Shown: in pieces, positions 31,936 to 39,913 of the stretch
Position numbering within the stretch: the stretch's first letter is position 1
Layout of the letters: each line of letters opens with the position of its first letter
Assembly: GCA_020634885.1 (NCBI GenBank)
Contig: JACKAW010000002.1
Location: forward strand, 310,001 to 374,000
DNA length: 64,000 nucleotides
Origin: Anaerolineales bacterium
GTDB taxonomy: Bacteria > Chloroflexota > Anaerolineae > Anaerolineales > Villigracilaceae
Direction of reading: 5' to 3'
Position numbers and translations under genes: made by a program
Notes under the pieces: generated by a model
Database searches by the model: none
What the model was told of the DNA's origin: nothing
The model's input: the letters and a program-made list of their open reading frames with translations, nothing else

Positions 31936-34662
31936 ATGACCAAAGAACTACCCAAAGCCTACGATTTCAAATCCACAGAGTCCCGTATTTATGCGATGTG
32001 GGAAGCGGGCAAATATTTCAAACCGCACAATGACCCGAATCAGCCCGACTTCGACCCGAACGTCAAGCCGTTCGTCATCGCGATCCCACCGCCCAATGTG
32101 ACCGGTGAACTGCACCTTGGTCACGCCATGTTCGTCAGCGTGGAAGATTTAATGATCCGCTACCACCGCATGAAGGGCTATTCCGCGCTTTGGGTGCCTG
32201 GCACAGATCATGCAGGCATTGCCACACAACTCATGGTAGAACGGGAACTTATCAAAGAAGGCAGCAATCGAGAAGAACTTGGGCGCGAAAAATTCCTCGA
32301 ACGCACCTGGGAATGGAAGCGAAAATACGCCGGTCACATTACAGGACAGATCCGCCGCCTTGGCGCTTCTTGTGACTGGGATCGTGAACGTTTCACACTG
32401 GACGAGGGGCTGAGTCGTGCTGTGCGTGAAGCTTTCGTGCGACTGTATGAGAAGGGCATGATCTACCGCGGACCGCGCCTTATCAACTGGTCACCCGGAC
32501 TCAAGACCGCCGTGTCTGACCTCGAAGTGGAATATTCTGAAGAAGATGCCACGTTGTATTACTTCAAGTACATGGTGAAATCGGATTCCGGAAGTTCTAC
32601 TTCCGGGAACTCCGAAGCAGAGCTTCGGGACTCCGAATTTATCCCCGTGGCAACTATCCGCCCTGAAACCATCCTCGGCGATACGGCTGTAGCGGTACAC
32701 CCCGAGGATGAACGCTTCAAAAAGTACATTGGCAAGACTGCCATCGTGCCCATGCTCGGACGTGAAATTCCGGTAATTGCCGACGAATATGTGAGCATGG
32801 AATTCGGAACCGGCGCGTTGAAGATCACCCCAGCGCACGACCCGAACGATTACGCCATCGCGCAAAAACACAATCTGCCCATGATCTCCATGTTGGATAA
32901 AGAAGCCAAGGTGAACGAAAATGGCGGAAAATATCAGGGCTTGGATCGCTTTGAGGCGAGGAAACAACTCTGGGCGGAGATGAAAGAGGCGGGGCTTGTC
33001 ATCAAAACTGAGCCCTACCGCACCACCATCCCTCGCTCGCAGCGCGGTGGTGAAATTGTTGAGCCGATGATCTCGGAACAATGGTTTGTGAAGATCGAAG
33101 GAATGGCAAATGCCGGACTCGATGCGGTGAAAGACGGTCGCATCAAGATCGTGCCAGAGCGTTTTGAAAAGACATACTTCAACTGGTTGGATAACATCAA
33201 AGATTGGTGTATCAGCCGTCAGTTGTGGTGGGGGCATCGCATCCCGGTTTGGTACTGCCCCGATGGGCACATGACCGTGGCACGCGAAGACCCAACCCAA
33301 TGTGCGACCTGCGGCTCGAAAGATATTCATCAAGATGACGACGTGCTCGATACATGGTTCTCGTCCGGCTTGTGGCCCTTCTCCACGCTCGGCTGGCCCG
33401 ATGAAACGCCCGACCTCAAATATTTTTACCCCACTTCCTACATGGAAACAGGGTACGACATTTTGTTCTTCTGGGTGGCGCGCATGATCATGAGCGGACT
33501 TGAATACACAGGCGTGGCTCCTTTCCACACCGTGTATCTGCATGGACTCATCCGCGATGAACACGGACAAAAAATGTCAAAGACCAAAGGCAATGTGATC
33601 GATCCGCTGACCGTGATGGACGAACTCGGCACGGATGCATTGCGCTTTACCTTGTTGGTGGGCGCTACCCCCGGCAACGACATGAATCTTTCGGTGAAAA
33701 AAGTGGAAGCGAACCGCAACTTTGCCAACAAGGTTTGGAACGCCGGGCGTTTCGTGATCAATGCGATCAACTCGCTTCAAACGGATGCCAAGCCTGGTGA
33801 CTACACCCTGGCAGATTCCTGGATTTGGGCTCGCCTGCAAAACCTCATCCGCGATGTGGAACGCCAATTCCAGAATTTCCAATATGGGCAGGCGGGGCAG
33901 CAAATTTACGACTTCCTCTGGTCCGACTTTGCAGACTGGTACGTGGAAATTGCCAAACAGGAACTCGCGGAAGGCGGTTCACGCGCAGCCCGTGCCGCCG
34001 ATACGCTCGCGCGCGTGTTCGATATCACCATGCGCCTCTTGCATCCCTTCACACCCTTCATCACCGAAGAGGTGTGGGGACACTTGCGCAACGCCCTGCA
34101 AACATCACCACTTAAGGACGTGTGTCAAGATTGGTCTGAAGTGCTCATTACTGCCAGTTGGCCCACACCGCATAGCCTTGAAGGCTGGGAAGCCGAAAAG
34201 ATCGCGGACTTTGAGCTCATTCAAGAGATCGTGCGTTCCATCCGCAACCTGCGTGCAGAAAAGAACGTGGCGCCTTCAAAAAAGATTGCGGCGTATATTT
34301 CTGCTGGCGAAAAGACAGATTTGCTAAAAGATCAGTCGAAAGTGCTTGCTTCCCTTGCTGGTTTGAATGAAGCGGAACTGAAGATCAGCGCCTCGCTAGC
34401 TGAGAAGCCCGCAGATGCTGCCGCCCTCGTGGTTGGCTCTGTGGAAATCTACCTGCCGCTCGCAGGCATGGTAGACCTTGCCAGTGAAAAGACCCGTCTT
34501 GAAAAAGAACTCAAAGAAGCCGAGTCCCACATTCAGCGTTTGGAAAATCTGCTCAATGGCGACTTTACCAAGAAAGCCCCTGCCGCGCTGGTACAAAAAG
34601 AACGCGACAAACTCGCCGCCTACAAAGATACTGCTGAGAAGATCAAAGCACAGTTGAAATAA
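31936..34662 (+). CDS. valS: Valyl-tRNA synthetase
   Basis: 908 residues from MTKELPKAYDFKSTESRIY, with AAGGAG upstream. It charges tRNA-Val. HIGH-type motif is PPPNVTGELHLGH (near 47), KMSKS-type motif KMSKTKGN (near 550), and the editing domain includes TIRPETILGDTAVAVHPED. A CATCGSKD zinc-like knuckle lies near residue 456. The C-terminal coiled coil (LASEKTRLEKELKEAESHIQ) is standard. Oddity: residues about 216-234 (KSDSGSSTSGNSEAELRDSE) are encoded by two DNA palindromes and interrupt the strand leading into the editing domain, where other ValRS have a much shorter loop. Frame is kept. Confidence 0.96.
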   Translation: MTKELPKAYDFKSTESRIYAMWEAGKYFKPHNDPNQPDFDPNVKPFVIAIPPPNVTGELHLGHAMFVSVEDLMIRYHRMKGYSALWVPGTDHAGIATQLMVERELIKEGSNREELGREKFLERTWEWKRKYAGHITGQIRRLGASCDWDRERFTLDEGLSRAVREAFVRLYEKGMIYRGPRLINWSPGLKTAVSDLEVEYSEEDATLYYFKYMVKSDSGSSTSGNSEAELRDSEFIPVATIRPETILGDTAVAVHPEDERFKKYIGKTAIVPMLGREIPVIADEYVSMEFGTGALKITPAHDPNDYAIAQKHNLPMISMLDKEAKVNENGGKYQGLDRFEARKQLWAEMKEAGLVIKTEPYRTTIPRSQRGGEIVEPMISEQWFVKIEGMANAGLDAVKDGRIKIVPERFEKTYFNWLDNIKDWCISRQLWWGHRIPVWYCPDGHMTVAREDPTQCATCGSKDIHQDDDVLDTWFSSGLWPFSTLGWPDETPDLKYFYPTSYMETGYDILFFWVARMIMSGLEYTGVAPFHTVYLHGLIRDEHGQKMSKTKGNVIDPLTVMDELGTDALRFTLLVGATPGNDMNLSVKKVEANRNFANKVWNAGRFVINAINSLQTDAKPGDYTLADSWIWARLQNLIRDVERQFQNFQYGQAGQQIYDFLWSDFADWYVEIAKQELAEGGSRAARAADTLARVFDITMRLLHPFTPFITEEVWGHLRNALQTSPLKDVCQDWSEVLITASWPTPHSLEGWEAEKIADFELIQEIVRSIRNLRAEKNVAPSKKIAAYISAGEKTDLLKDQSKVLASLAGLNEAELKISASLAEKPADAAALVVGSVEIYLPLAGMVDLASEKTRLEKELKEAESHIQRLENLLNGDFTKKAPAALVQKERDKLAAYKDTAEKIKAQLK
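32588..32628. repeat. Two palindromes inside the valS coding sequence
   Basis: CCGGAAG/CTTCCGG with loop TTCTA (32588-32606) and CCGAAG/CTTCGG with loop CAGAG (32612-32628). They resemble the intergenic element at 59608-59656. The encoded Ser/Gly/Glu-rich residues are absent from standard ValRS. Confidence 0.75.
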
Positions 34663-34670
34663 TTTCGCAG

Positions 34671-34691
34671 GGGCGATCTTCACGGTCGCCC
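34671..34691. repeat. Short palindrome after valS
   Basis: GGGCGATC with GGTCGCCC, loop TTCAC. Near-identical to the first hairpin of element 15642-15735. Confidence 0.65.
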
Positions 34692-34700
34692 TTTGACCTT

Positions 34701-34740
34701 TAAATAAAAAAGGACGGGCTTGCCCGTCCTTTTTTATTTA
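34701..34740. terminator. Bidirectional rho-independent terminator
   Basis: Perfect 19-bp arms (34701-34719 with 34722-34740) with core GGACGGGC and flanking A/T runs, between valS and the convergent LSDAT gene. Same core as 9219-9247. Confidence 0.92.
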
Positions 34741-35445
34741 CCCCACGCTCAGTAAATCATCCATCTTACGGATAAACCCCTCAGGGTCTTTGAAAAAATT
34801 ACCAATATGCACTTTGCCTGTACGAATAAGTGCAATGGCTTTTGAGTCAAAATCGTGCCCAGCCTGAGTTGTAGCAATGGCATCTGCTGCTCGTCCAGTG
34901 CCTTCCGCAATCAGAACAGAACGACCGTATTGGATATTCAAACGGGCATCATTCCAGGTGATCTGTCCGCCATTGATCAACACAGCCAATGTAGGCTCTC
35001 CGGCAGAAAGTTCGGTGGCAGCAGCGGCAAGATATTCAGATTCATCGCCCCAATTACTTCCTGGGCAGGTTATAAAGTGCGTGTGACTGGGCTCAAGCAT
35101 CCCTGCAATGCCTTCGACACCCTGTGCATACACACCTACAGCAGGAACTTTTGAGTTAAGCGTTTTCAAAGCGTACCCAATCGCAGCCATAACGCCACTA
35201 TCTGTGCCGCCATCTATAATAACCGCCCCCTTTTGCTTGGCAAAGGGCAAGAGATGGTTTTTGAAGAATTCTTTTACCTTTCCAAAGTCTTCGTCCGACA
35301 TGCCCCCGGCGCCGCCAATGATGACGATTGTAGGGCGGGGTTGAGTGAAACCAAGTTCGCGCCAGGCGCCTTTTATTTCATTCAAATTATCCAAATGGAC
35401 TATAGGTCTGATATTTCCTGTTAGTGTAATTGTATCGAAACGCAT
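34738..35445 (-). CDS. LSDAT_prok (SLOG superfamily) nucleotide-binding protein
   Basis: 235 residues from MRFDTITLTGNIRP, chosen because a TATAAT-like box sits 7 nt before it. A Rossmann-like SLOG fold: TIVIIGGAGGMSDEDFGKV (first glycine-rich loop, near residue 38), GAVIIDGGTDSGVMAAIG (second loop, near 77), HFITCPGSNWGDESEYL, and LAVLINGGQITWNDARL. This matches the prokaryotic relatives of the TRPM-channel N-terminal domain, thought to sense nucleotide signals. Usual partners of these proteins (SLATT-like membrane proteins or TIR effectors) are not adjacent. Function unproven. Confidence 0.8.
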   Translation of the reverse strand: MRFDTITLTGNIRPIVHLDNLNEIKGAWRELGFTQPRPTIVIIGGAGGMSDEDFGKVKEFFKNHLLPFAKQKGAVIIDGGTDSGVMAAIGYALKTLNSKVPAVGVYAQGVEGIAGMLEPSHTHFITCPGSNWGDESEYLAAAATELSAGEPTLAVLINGGQITWNDARLNIQYGRSVLIAEGTGRAADAIATTQAGHDFDSKAIALIRTGKVHIGNFFKDPEGFIRKMDDLLSVG

Positions 35446-35452
35446 AAGAAGA

Positions 35453-35458
35453 ATTATA
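35453..35458 (-). promoter_or_regulatory. -10 box of a probable leaderless promoter
   Basis: TATAAT on the reverse strand ending 7 nt before the LSDAT ATG; no Shine-Dalgarno. Confidence 0.5.
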
Positions 35459-35578
35459 CGCAAATAAATGGAATAATATATTGCAATTTCTGCATACTCC
35501 TTGCACCCCAAATGTACCATTTACTCAAACGCTTCATGTTTATAAAATTCCGGCATATTTCAAAACAGGAGAATGCCC

Positions 35579-35842
35579 ATGCAAAACCAAACTCAAACCG
35601 CCCCTTGTCCAAATTGTGGACAATCCAATGCGACCCCCGTCCGTTATACCTGGTGGGGTGGCGCACTCGGACCAAGAATGCTCAGTCATGTCAAATGTCA
35701 AAACTGCAATACGCAATATAATGGTAAAACCGGCAAATCCAATACACAAGGTATCATCATTTACAGTGTTGTCCTTTTTGCCATCTCTTTTTGCGTTTGC
35801 GGTGGCTTGGCAGCGGTAAATGTCATTCTACAAAATCAATAA
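35579..35842 (+). CDS. Small zinc-ribbon membrane protein
   Basis: 87 residues. N-terminal zinc ribbon with CPNCGQSN and CQNCNTQYNG (two CxxC pairs 29 residues apart), then a single membrane helix (IIIYSVVLFAISFCVCGGLAAV). The ATG at 35579 sits 7 nt after AGGAG; another in-frame ATG two codons earlier is too close to it. The zinc ribbon should face the cytoplasm. Function unknown; such 'zinc ribbon plus TM' proteins are frequent and often unlinked to operons. Confidence 0.72.
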   Translation: MQNQTQTAPCPNCGQSNATPVRYTWWGGALGPRMLSHVKCQNCNTQYNGKTGKSNTQGIIIYSVVLFAISFCVCGGLAAVNVILQNQ

Positions 35843-35860
35843 CCGCCCCTCCCTGTGCCC

Positions 35861-35907
35861 AAACAAGGCGTGGATAGTTATAACTGTCCACGCCTTGTTT
35901 TTTTTAT
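35861..35907 (+). terminator. Rho-independent terminator
   Basis: 20-bp arms with one G-T pair (35861-35880 with 35881-35900), core AAGGCGTGGA, followed by a run of eight T. Confidence 0.9.
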
Positions 35908-35910
35908 TGT

Positions 35911-35916
35911 TATACT
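35911..35916 (+). promoter_or_regulatory. Probable -10 box
   Basis: TATACT 21 bases before the ATG of the next gene and directly after the terminator T run. Confidence 0.4.
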
Positions 35917-35937
35917 CCTTGTAGAAAGAAGGTCACC

Positions 35938-36534
35938 ATGTTCCCCATGTACGAATCACTTCACTTCCACATCCCTGCCTCCAAGGTTAACGATATTGCT
36001 GAATGGATATTGCTTTCAGATGAAGCCTATATGCAAAGCGAGATCAACAAACGGGGCGTTACAACCGCAATTAAATATCAAGGCAAGGTCGGCTTTCACA
36101 GGATCAACGAAGTGCCCAAAGAGAGGGGGATGGCAACTCCCTACTACGGCACCTTTGGCGGCGTATACAATTTTATTTTTAATGTTGAAGAAGATGATAC
36201 CCTGCTTCGAATCCGGCATTCGCTTGGCAATCAGTTCAAACTCAAGCCGTATGAAATAACTCTGGGTTCACAGATCCAGTTCGAAAGTCATACCGAAGCG
36301 TCCAATCACTGGTTTAGTAATCGTCTCGAAACGATCATCGAAGAACGCCAGCATGATTATCGCTTTTTCATCGATGGTGAGATCTATACCAACCTGCTCG
36401 CCACCGGATGGCAAAAAGAGCAGGCACATGAATATCAATATAAATTCATTCCCACTACGGTTGGCTGCCGCATCATCATCCGTCATATTGCCAGTGCCGA
36501 GATATTTGACCTTACCGAGAACATTGAGTGGTAA
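35938..36534 (+). CDS. Hypothetical protein, function unknown
   Basis: 198 residues; AAGAAGG precedes the ATG; a second ATG lies three codons on. No signal peptide or membrane helix. Visible features: a central Gly/Tyr/Phe block (MATPYYGTFGGVYNFIFNVEEDD), a beta-rich C-terminus (YQYKFIPTTVGCRIIIRHIAS) and many aromatic residues. No family recognised. Standing alone between a terminator and the FMN riboswitch. Confidence 0.7.
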   Translation: MFPMYESLHFHIPASKVNDIAEWILLSDEAYMQSEINKRGVTTAIKYQGKVGFHRINEVPKERGMATPYYGTFGGVYNFIFNVEEDDTLLRIRHSLGNQFKLKPYEITLGSQIQFESHTEASNHWFSNRLETIIEERQHDYRFFIDGEIYTNLLATGWQKEQAHEYQYKFIPTTVGCRIIIRHIASAEIFDLTENIEW

Positions 36535-36537
36535 TGA

Positions 36538-36543
36538 TATAAT
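36538..36543 (+). promoter_or_regulatory. Extended -10 promoter of the FMN riboswitch
   Basis: TGATATAAT gives a TGn-extended -10 box 18 bases before the aptamer; no -35 box at the right distance. Confidence 0.55.
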
Positions 36544-36560
36544 CGCACTACAAATTATTT

Positions 36561-36721
36561 AACCTTCGGGGCAGGGTGACACGCACCGCATAGCGCGTGA
36601 ATTCCCGATCGGTGGTACAGCCCACGAGCCTGTTTAGGTACATCGCTTTCCCCCTTGGGAAAACGGGCATGATCCGGCGCAATTCCGGAGCCGACAGTAT
36701 AGTCTGGATAGAAGAAGGTAA
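36561..36721 (+). promoter_or_regulatory. FMN riboswitch (RFN element)
   Basis: Conserved blocks in order: CCTTCGGGGCAGGGTGA, AATTCCCGATCGGTGGTA, CAGCCCACGAGCC, CCGGAGCCGACAGTATAGT and CTGGATAGAAGAAGG. P1 closes CCTTC with GAAGG. An extra stem ACGCACCGCATAGCGCGT is inserted in the P2 arm. It controls the following riboflavin transporter genes. Confidence 0.95.
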
Positions 36722-36760
36722 CAGCACAGATTCCGTATGGGATGTTGTGTGGATTCACGC

Positions 36761-36793
36761 CCCGAAAACGCTTTTTGTTTTCGGGATTTTTCT
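36761..36793 (+). terminator. First terminator of the FMN expression platform
   Basis: CCCGAAAAC (36761-36769) with GTTTTCGGG (36777-36785), then ATTTTTC. Confidence 0.8.
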
Positions 36794-36837
36794 TAATCGG
36801 ATTCACACGCCTCAAACCGGACTGTTGCCTGTTTTCA

Positions 36838-36876
36838 CGCCCCGGAGTTTTATCTACGCCGAGGCGTTTTTGTTTG
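36838..36876 (+). terminator. Second terminator-like hairpin in the FMN leader
   Basis: CGCCCCGG (36838-36845) with CCGAGGCG (36859-36866), then TTTTTG. It repeats the TTCACGCCCCG lead-in of the first terminator, suggesting a duplicated platform. A further palindrome follows at 36877-36904. Confidence 0.6.
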
Positions 36877-36916
36877 TCGGGATTGACCCTCGCCGGTCAT
36901 CCCGAATGTAAAAGAA

Positions 36917-36942
36917 TAGGACAGGGCAAGCCCTGTCCCTAC
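36917..36942. repeat. Short palindrome with TAGG/CCTA ends
   Basis: GGACAGGG with CCCTGTCC, loop CAAG, framed by TAGG and CCTA. Same hairpin as part of 15642-15735. Ends 8 bases before the ribX start. Confidence 0.75.
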
Positions 36943-36949
36943 GAAAATT

Positions 36950-37714
36950 ATGAAACCTAAGACCCTGCACACTCTCTCCCGCTGGCTTGGACTGTTCTCC
37001 ATGCTGCTCGCCATTCCGTTGTGGACGCTTATCGTTCACATCAGCGGACTTCCCAAATTTATCCTGCCTGCTCCCGTAGATGTGTGGACGCGTTTTCTCA
37101 AAGCCTGGGTGGATGGCAGCTTGCTGTACCATACCGGTGTGACCTTGCTTGAGATCGTGCTGGGGTTATTCGTTGGCGTGAGTTTTGCCACGATTGCCGG
37201 GTACGCACTGGCAAAGTCGCGCACACTGGAGAGCATCCTCTCGCCGTATCTTGTGGCAAGTCAGGCAATCCCTGTGGTTGCCATTGCTCCATTATTGGTC
37301 ATCTGGCTTGGCGGCGGAATTGCATCCAAAGTGGTCATTTGCGCGTTGATCGTCTTCTTTCCGGTTCTCGTCAACACCATTGTGGGGGTGCGTGCTGTTT
37401 CGGCTTCCCATTACGATCTGATGAATTCACTCCATGCCACCCGTTGGCAGATCATTTGGAAGCTGGAACTTCCCGCTTCTTTGCCCGTCCTGCTCGGCGG
37501 ACTTCGCATCGGCGCGACGTTATCGGTCATTGGCGCCATTGTCGGCGAGTTGGTAGATGCGGAACAGGGGCTGGGCTTTCTTTTGCAGCTTGGTGATTTT
37601 CAATACGATACGTCCATGGTGTTTGTGGCAGTGTTTATGTTGGTCTTTCTTGCGCTTGGTTTGTACGGCGTGGTAACACTTTTGGAAAGAAGATTTTTGA
37701 AATGGCAGCAATGA
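36950..37714 (+). CDS. ribX: Riboflavin ABC transporter permease (ThiX/SsuC-like)
   Basis: 254 residues, about six helices, in the nitrate/sulfonate/taurine permease family. The EAA loop is SLHATRWQIIWKLELPASLPVL in two parts near residues 163-183. Riboflavin is assigned because the gene sits directly behind an FMN riboswitch and is followed by a matching binding protein, the RibXY arrangement described for Chloroflexi. Start ATG has no strong Shine-Dalgarno; a palindrome lies just before it. Overlap with the next reading frame is avoided by the ribY start at 37741. Confidence 0.82.
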   Translation: MKPKTLHTLSRWLGLFSMLLAIPLWTLIVHISGLPKFILPAPVDVWTRFLKAWVDGSLLYHTGVTLLEIVLGLFVGVSFATIAGYALAKSRTLESILSPYLVASQAIPVVAIAPLLVIWLGGGIASKVVICALIVFFPVLVNTIVGVRAVSASHYDLMNSLHATRWQIIWKLELPASLPVLLGGLRIGATLSVIGAIVGELVDAEQGLGFLLQLGDFQYDTSMVFVAVFMLVFLALGLYGVVTLLERRFLKWQQ

Positions 37715-37740
37715 CGGATAAATCTAAAGGAGATTTTGCA

Positions 37741-38718
37741 ATGAAGAAAGTAGTTTTACTCATGCTTGGGCTGGCGATCAGCCTGATGGGCTGTACCAGT
37801 TCAAATTCCACGAATGAGGCGGGCTCGCTTCGTCATATCAAATTGCCGATGGGCTACATTCCCAATATTCAATACGCGCCGTTTTATATGACTGTGGAAA
37901 AAGGATATTTTGCCGAAGAAAATATCGAGATCGAATTTGATTATTCGTTTGAGACCGATGGCGTGGCATTGACCGGCGCGGGCAAGCTTCCGTTTGCGGT
38001 GGCATCGGGTGAACAGGTTTTGCTTGCGCGCGCACAGGGTTTGCCGGTGGTATATGCTTTTGCGTGGTATCAGCAGTTTCCCATTTCGGTGATCTCTGCG
38101 CCGGAGCTTAACATCAGCGAACCCGCCGACCTGCGCGGAAAGAAAATTGGCTTGCCCGGTCTTTTCGGCGCAAACTACATTGGTTTGGAAGCCCTGCTCT
38201 TTGAAGGCGGCATTGACCCTTCTGAAGTGGAGATGGATGCAATTGGCTTTAATCAAGTGGAAGCCTACGCCTCTGGCAATAGCGATATTGTGGTCGGGTA
38301 TGCCGCCAACGAACCGATTGTGCTTGCTTCGCAAAACTTTAGCCTAAATGAAATGCGTGTGGCTGATTACGCCCAACTCATTGCGAATGGCATCGTCACC
38401 AGCGAGATGACCATCGAGGACGACCCCGAACTTGTGCGCAGCATGACGCGTGCATTGGCTCGCGGCATTGAAGACACCATTGCCAACCCCGATGAAGCGT
38501 ACGAAATCAGTTTGAAATATGTCGAGAATTTGAAAGACCAGGATAAAACCGTTCAGATGCAGGTGCTGAATACATCGATTGAATTTTGGAAGGCAGAAAG
38601 AACCGGTTACTCAGACCCACAGGCATGGGAAAACATGAATAACCTGCTTGTCAAAATGAAGCTGATCGATGCACCCGTTGATTTGAGCAAGGCATTCACC
38701 AACGAGTTTGTTCCGTAG
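37741..38718 (+). CDS. ribY: Riboflavin ABC transporter binding lipoprotein (NMT1/THI5-like)
   Basis: 325 residues from MKKVVLLMLGLAISLMGC, with AAAGGAG upstream; lipobox LMGC (Cys 18). The NMT1-like binding fold shows PMGYIPNIQYAPFYMTVEKGYFAEENIEIEF in pieces (IPNIQYAPFYM, KGYFAEENI), VALTGAGKLPFAVASGEQV and LRGKKIGLPGLFGANYIGLEA. This is the same fold as thiamine-precursor binders (ThiY), so specificity comes from the FMN riboswitch context. Anchored outside the membrane it should deliver riboflavin to RibX. Confidence 0.85.
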   Translation: MKKVVLLMLGLAISLMGCTSSNSTNEAGSLRHIKLPMGYIPNIQYAPFYMTVEKGYFAEENIEIEFDYSFETDGVALTGAGKLPFAVASGEQVLLARAQGLPVVYAFAWYQQFPISVISAPELNISEPADLRGKKIGLPGLFGANYIGLEALLFEGGIDPSEVEMDAIGFNQVEAYASGNSDIVVGYAANEPIVLASQNFSLNEMRVADYAQLIANGIVTSEMTIEDDPELVRSMTRALARGIEDTIANPDEAYEISLKYVENLKDQDKTVQMQVLNTSIEFWKAERTGYSDPQAWENMNNLLVKMKLIDAPVDLSKAFTNEFVP

Positions 38719-38722
38719 GGAA

Positions 38723-39469
38723 ATGAATCTCAAACCCATTCTTTCCATTCAAGACCTTTCGGTCACGTACCCCGATAATAACGGCGGACTTCACGCGCTT
38801 GAAAAGCTTTCGTTTGAAGTGCATCCGCGTGAGTTCGTGTGTTTTCTTGGTCCGTCTGGCTCTGGCAAGACCACGTTTTTGCGTGTGCTGGCGGGCATCC
38901 TCGCGCCGACTTCCGGCTCGGTCAGTTTTACGCCGCATCACAAACCGAGGGTGGGCATGGTTTTTCAACAGGCAAACCTCATGCCCTGGCGCACTGTGAT
39001 GGAGAACATTATGCTGCCGCTTGAATTGAATGGGCAGGTGGATAGCAAGGCGCAGAACAAAGCGCAAGAGATGATCCATTTAGTGGGCTTGGATGGATTT
39101 GAAGACTCGCTCCCGCGTGACCTCTCCGGCGGAATGGCGCAGCGCGTGGCAATTGCGCGCGCGCTCATCCATGACCCAGACCTGCTCCTGCTCGATGAGC
39201 CTTTTGCCTCGCTCGATGCGCTCACCCGCGAACGCATGTGGACGGAACTTTCGCGCATTTGGCAGGCAAAGCAGAAGACCGTCATCATGGTGACGCATTC
39301 CATCAACGAATCGCTTTTCCTGGCAGACCGCGTGATGGTGCTGACCCAGCGCCCCGGCAAAATAAAAATGGACGTGGAAGTTGATCTTCCACGTCCACGC
39401 ACGGACGATATGCGCTACACCAGCCATTTTGGAAAGCTGGCGAAGAAATTACGCTCAGCAATTGAATGA
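38723..39469 (+). CDS. Riboflavin ABC transporter ATP-binding protein
   Basis: 248 residues from MNLKPILSIQDLS, 4 bases after the ribY stop. Walker A GPSGSGKTT, Q-loop MVFQQANLMPW, signature LSGGMAQRVAIARAL, Walker B LLLLDEPFASLD and H-loop MVTHSINESLFLADRV are intact; the SsuB/TauB subfamily fits the permease type. RibXY systems are often listed as two components, so a dedicated ATPase in the operon is helpful evidence of a complete transporter. Confidence 0.9.
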   Translation: MNLKPILSIQDLSVTYPDNNGGLHALEKLSFEVHPREFVCFLGPSGSGKTTFLRVLAGILAPTSGSVSFTPHHKPRVGMVFQQANLMPWRTVMENIMLPLELNGQVDSKAQNKAQEMIHLVGLDGFEDSLPRDLSGGMAQRVAIARALIHDPDLLLLDEPFASLDALTRERMWTELSRIWQAKQKTVIMVTHSINESLFLADRVMVLTQRPGKIKMDVEVDLPRPRTDDMRYTSHFGKLAKKLRSAIE

Positions 39470-39474
39470 AGCGT

Positions 39475-39906
39475 CTATTGTCTTGATTTTTTGTATCCCA
39501 GTATGCCAAGCCCTATTAACGCCATACCACCAATAAACAACGTTAACGGGAAAAGAAAGAACATCATTTCACCGGTTGTCAGGCTCGATATATCTGCGCC
39601 AGCCATCCATGACAGCATCAGACAACACATGCCCACATTTCCGAACCCTGTCAAAATGGAAAAGATGGACCCAGCCAGGTGAGCCGTTCGAAAGGGAAGC
39701 GTTGTCAGCCCGGCAAAAACAAGTACAGCAAGCCCGTATGGAATAAAACCAAAACTGAACATTACACCAAACGCGCATTCCATATCTGCAAAACTACCAC
39801 AATCCTGTCCAGCAAGCAGAAGGTGAACCCCATAGCCAATGGTGATGATGCCAAAGAGGACGGAAACAATAAGGCAAACCCCAAAAAAAATATTTTGTAA
39901 TTTCAT
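39475..39906 (-). CDS. Small four-helix membrane protein, function unknown
   Basis: 143 residues with four hydrophobic helices (about 5-30, 45-70, 75-100 and 113-138) and a basic end KKSRQ. No domain recognised. Its start lies 8 bases after the holB stop on the same strand; a TTG two codons earlier is possible. It would be the last gene of the maf-PBP-rsgA-holB run. Confidence 0.6.
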   Translation of the reverse strand: MKLQNIFFGVCLIVSVLFGIITIGYGVHLLLAGQDCGSFADMECAFGVMFSFGFIPYGLAVLVFAGLTTLPFRTAHLAGSIFSILTGFGNVGMCCLMLSWMAGADISSLTTGEMMFFLFPLTLFIGGMALIGLGILGYKKSRQ

Positions 39907-39913
39907 TTTCAAC

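Noticed and set aside
32491..33570. 359-codon open frame on the strand opposite valS
   Set aside because: It lies wholly inside a strongly conserved valS and its translation has no domain pattern; long antisense frames are common in GC-rich genes.
38708..38722. TTG start five codons upstream for the riboflavin ATPase
   Set aside because: It overlaps the ribY stop and adds residues outside the family start; the ATG at 38723 is better placed.
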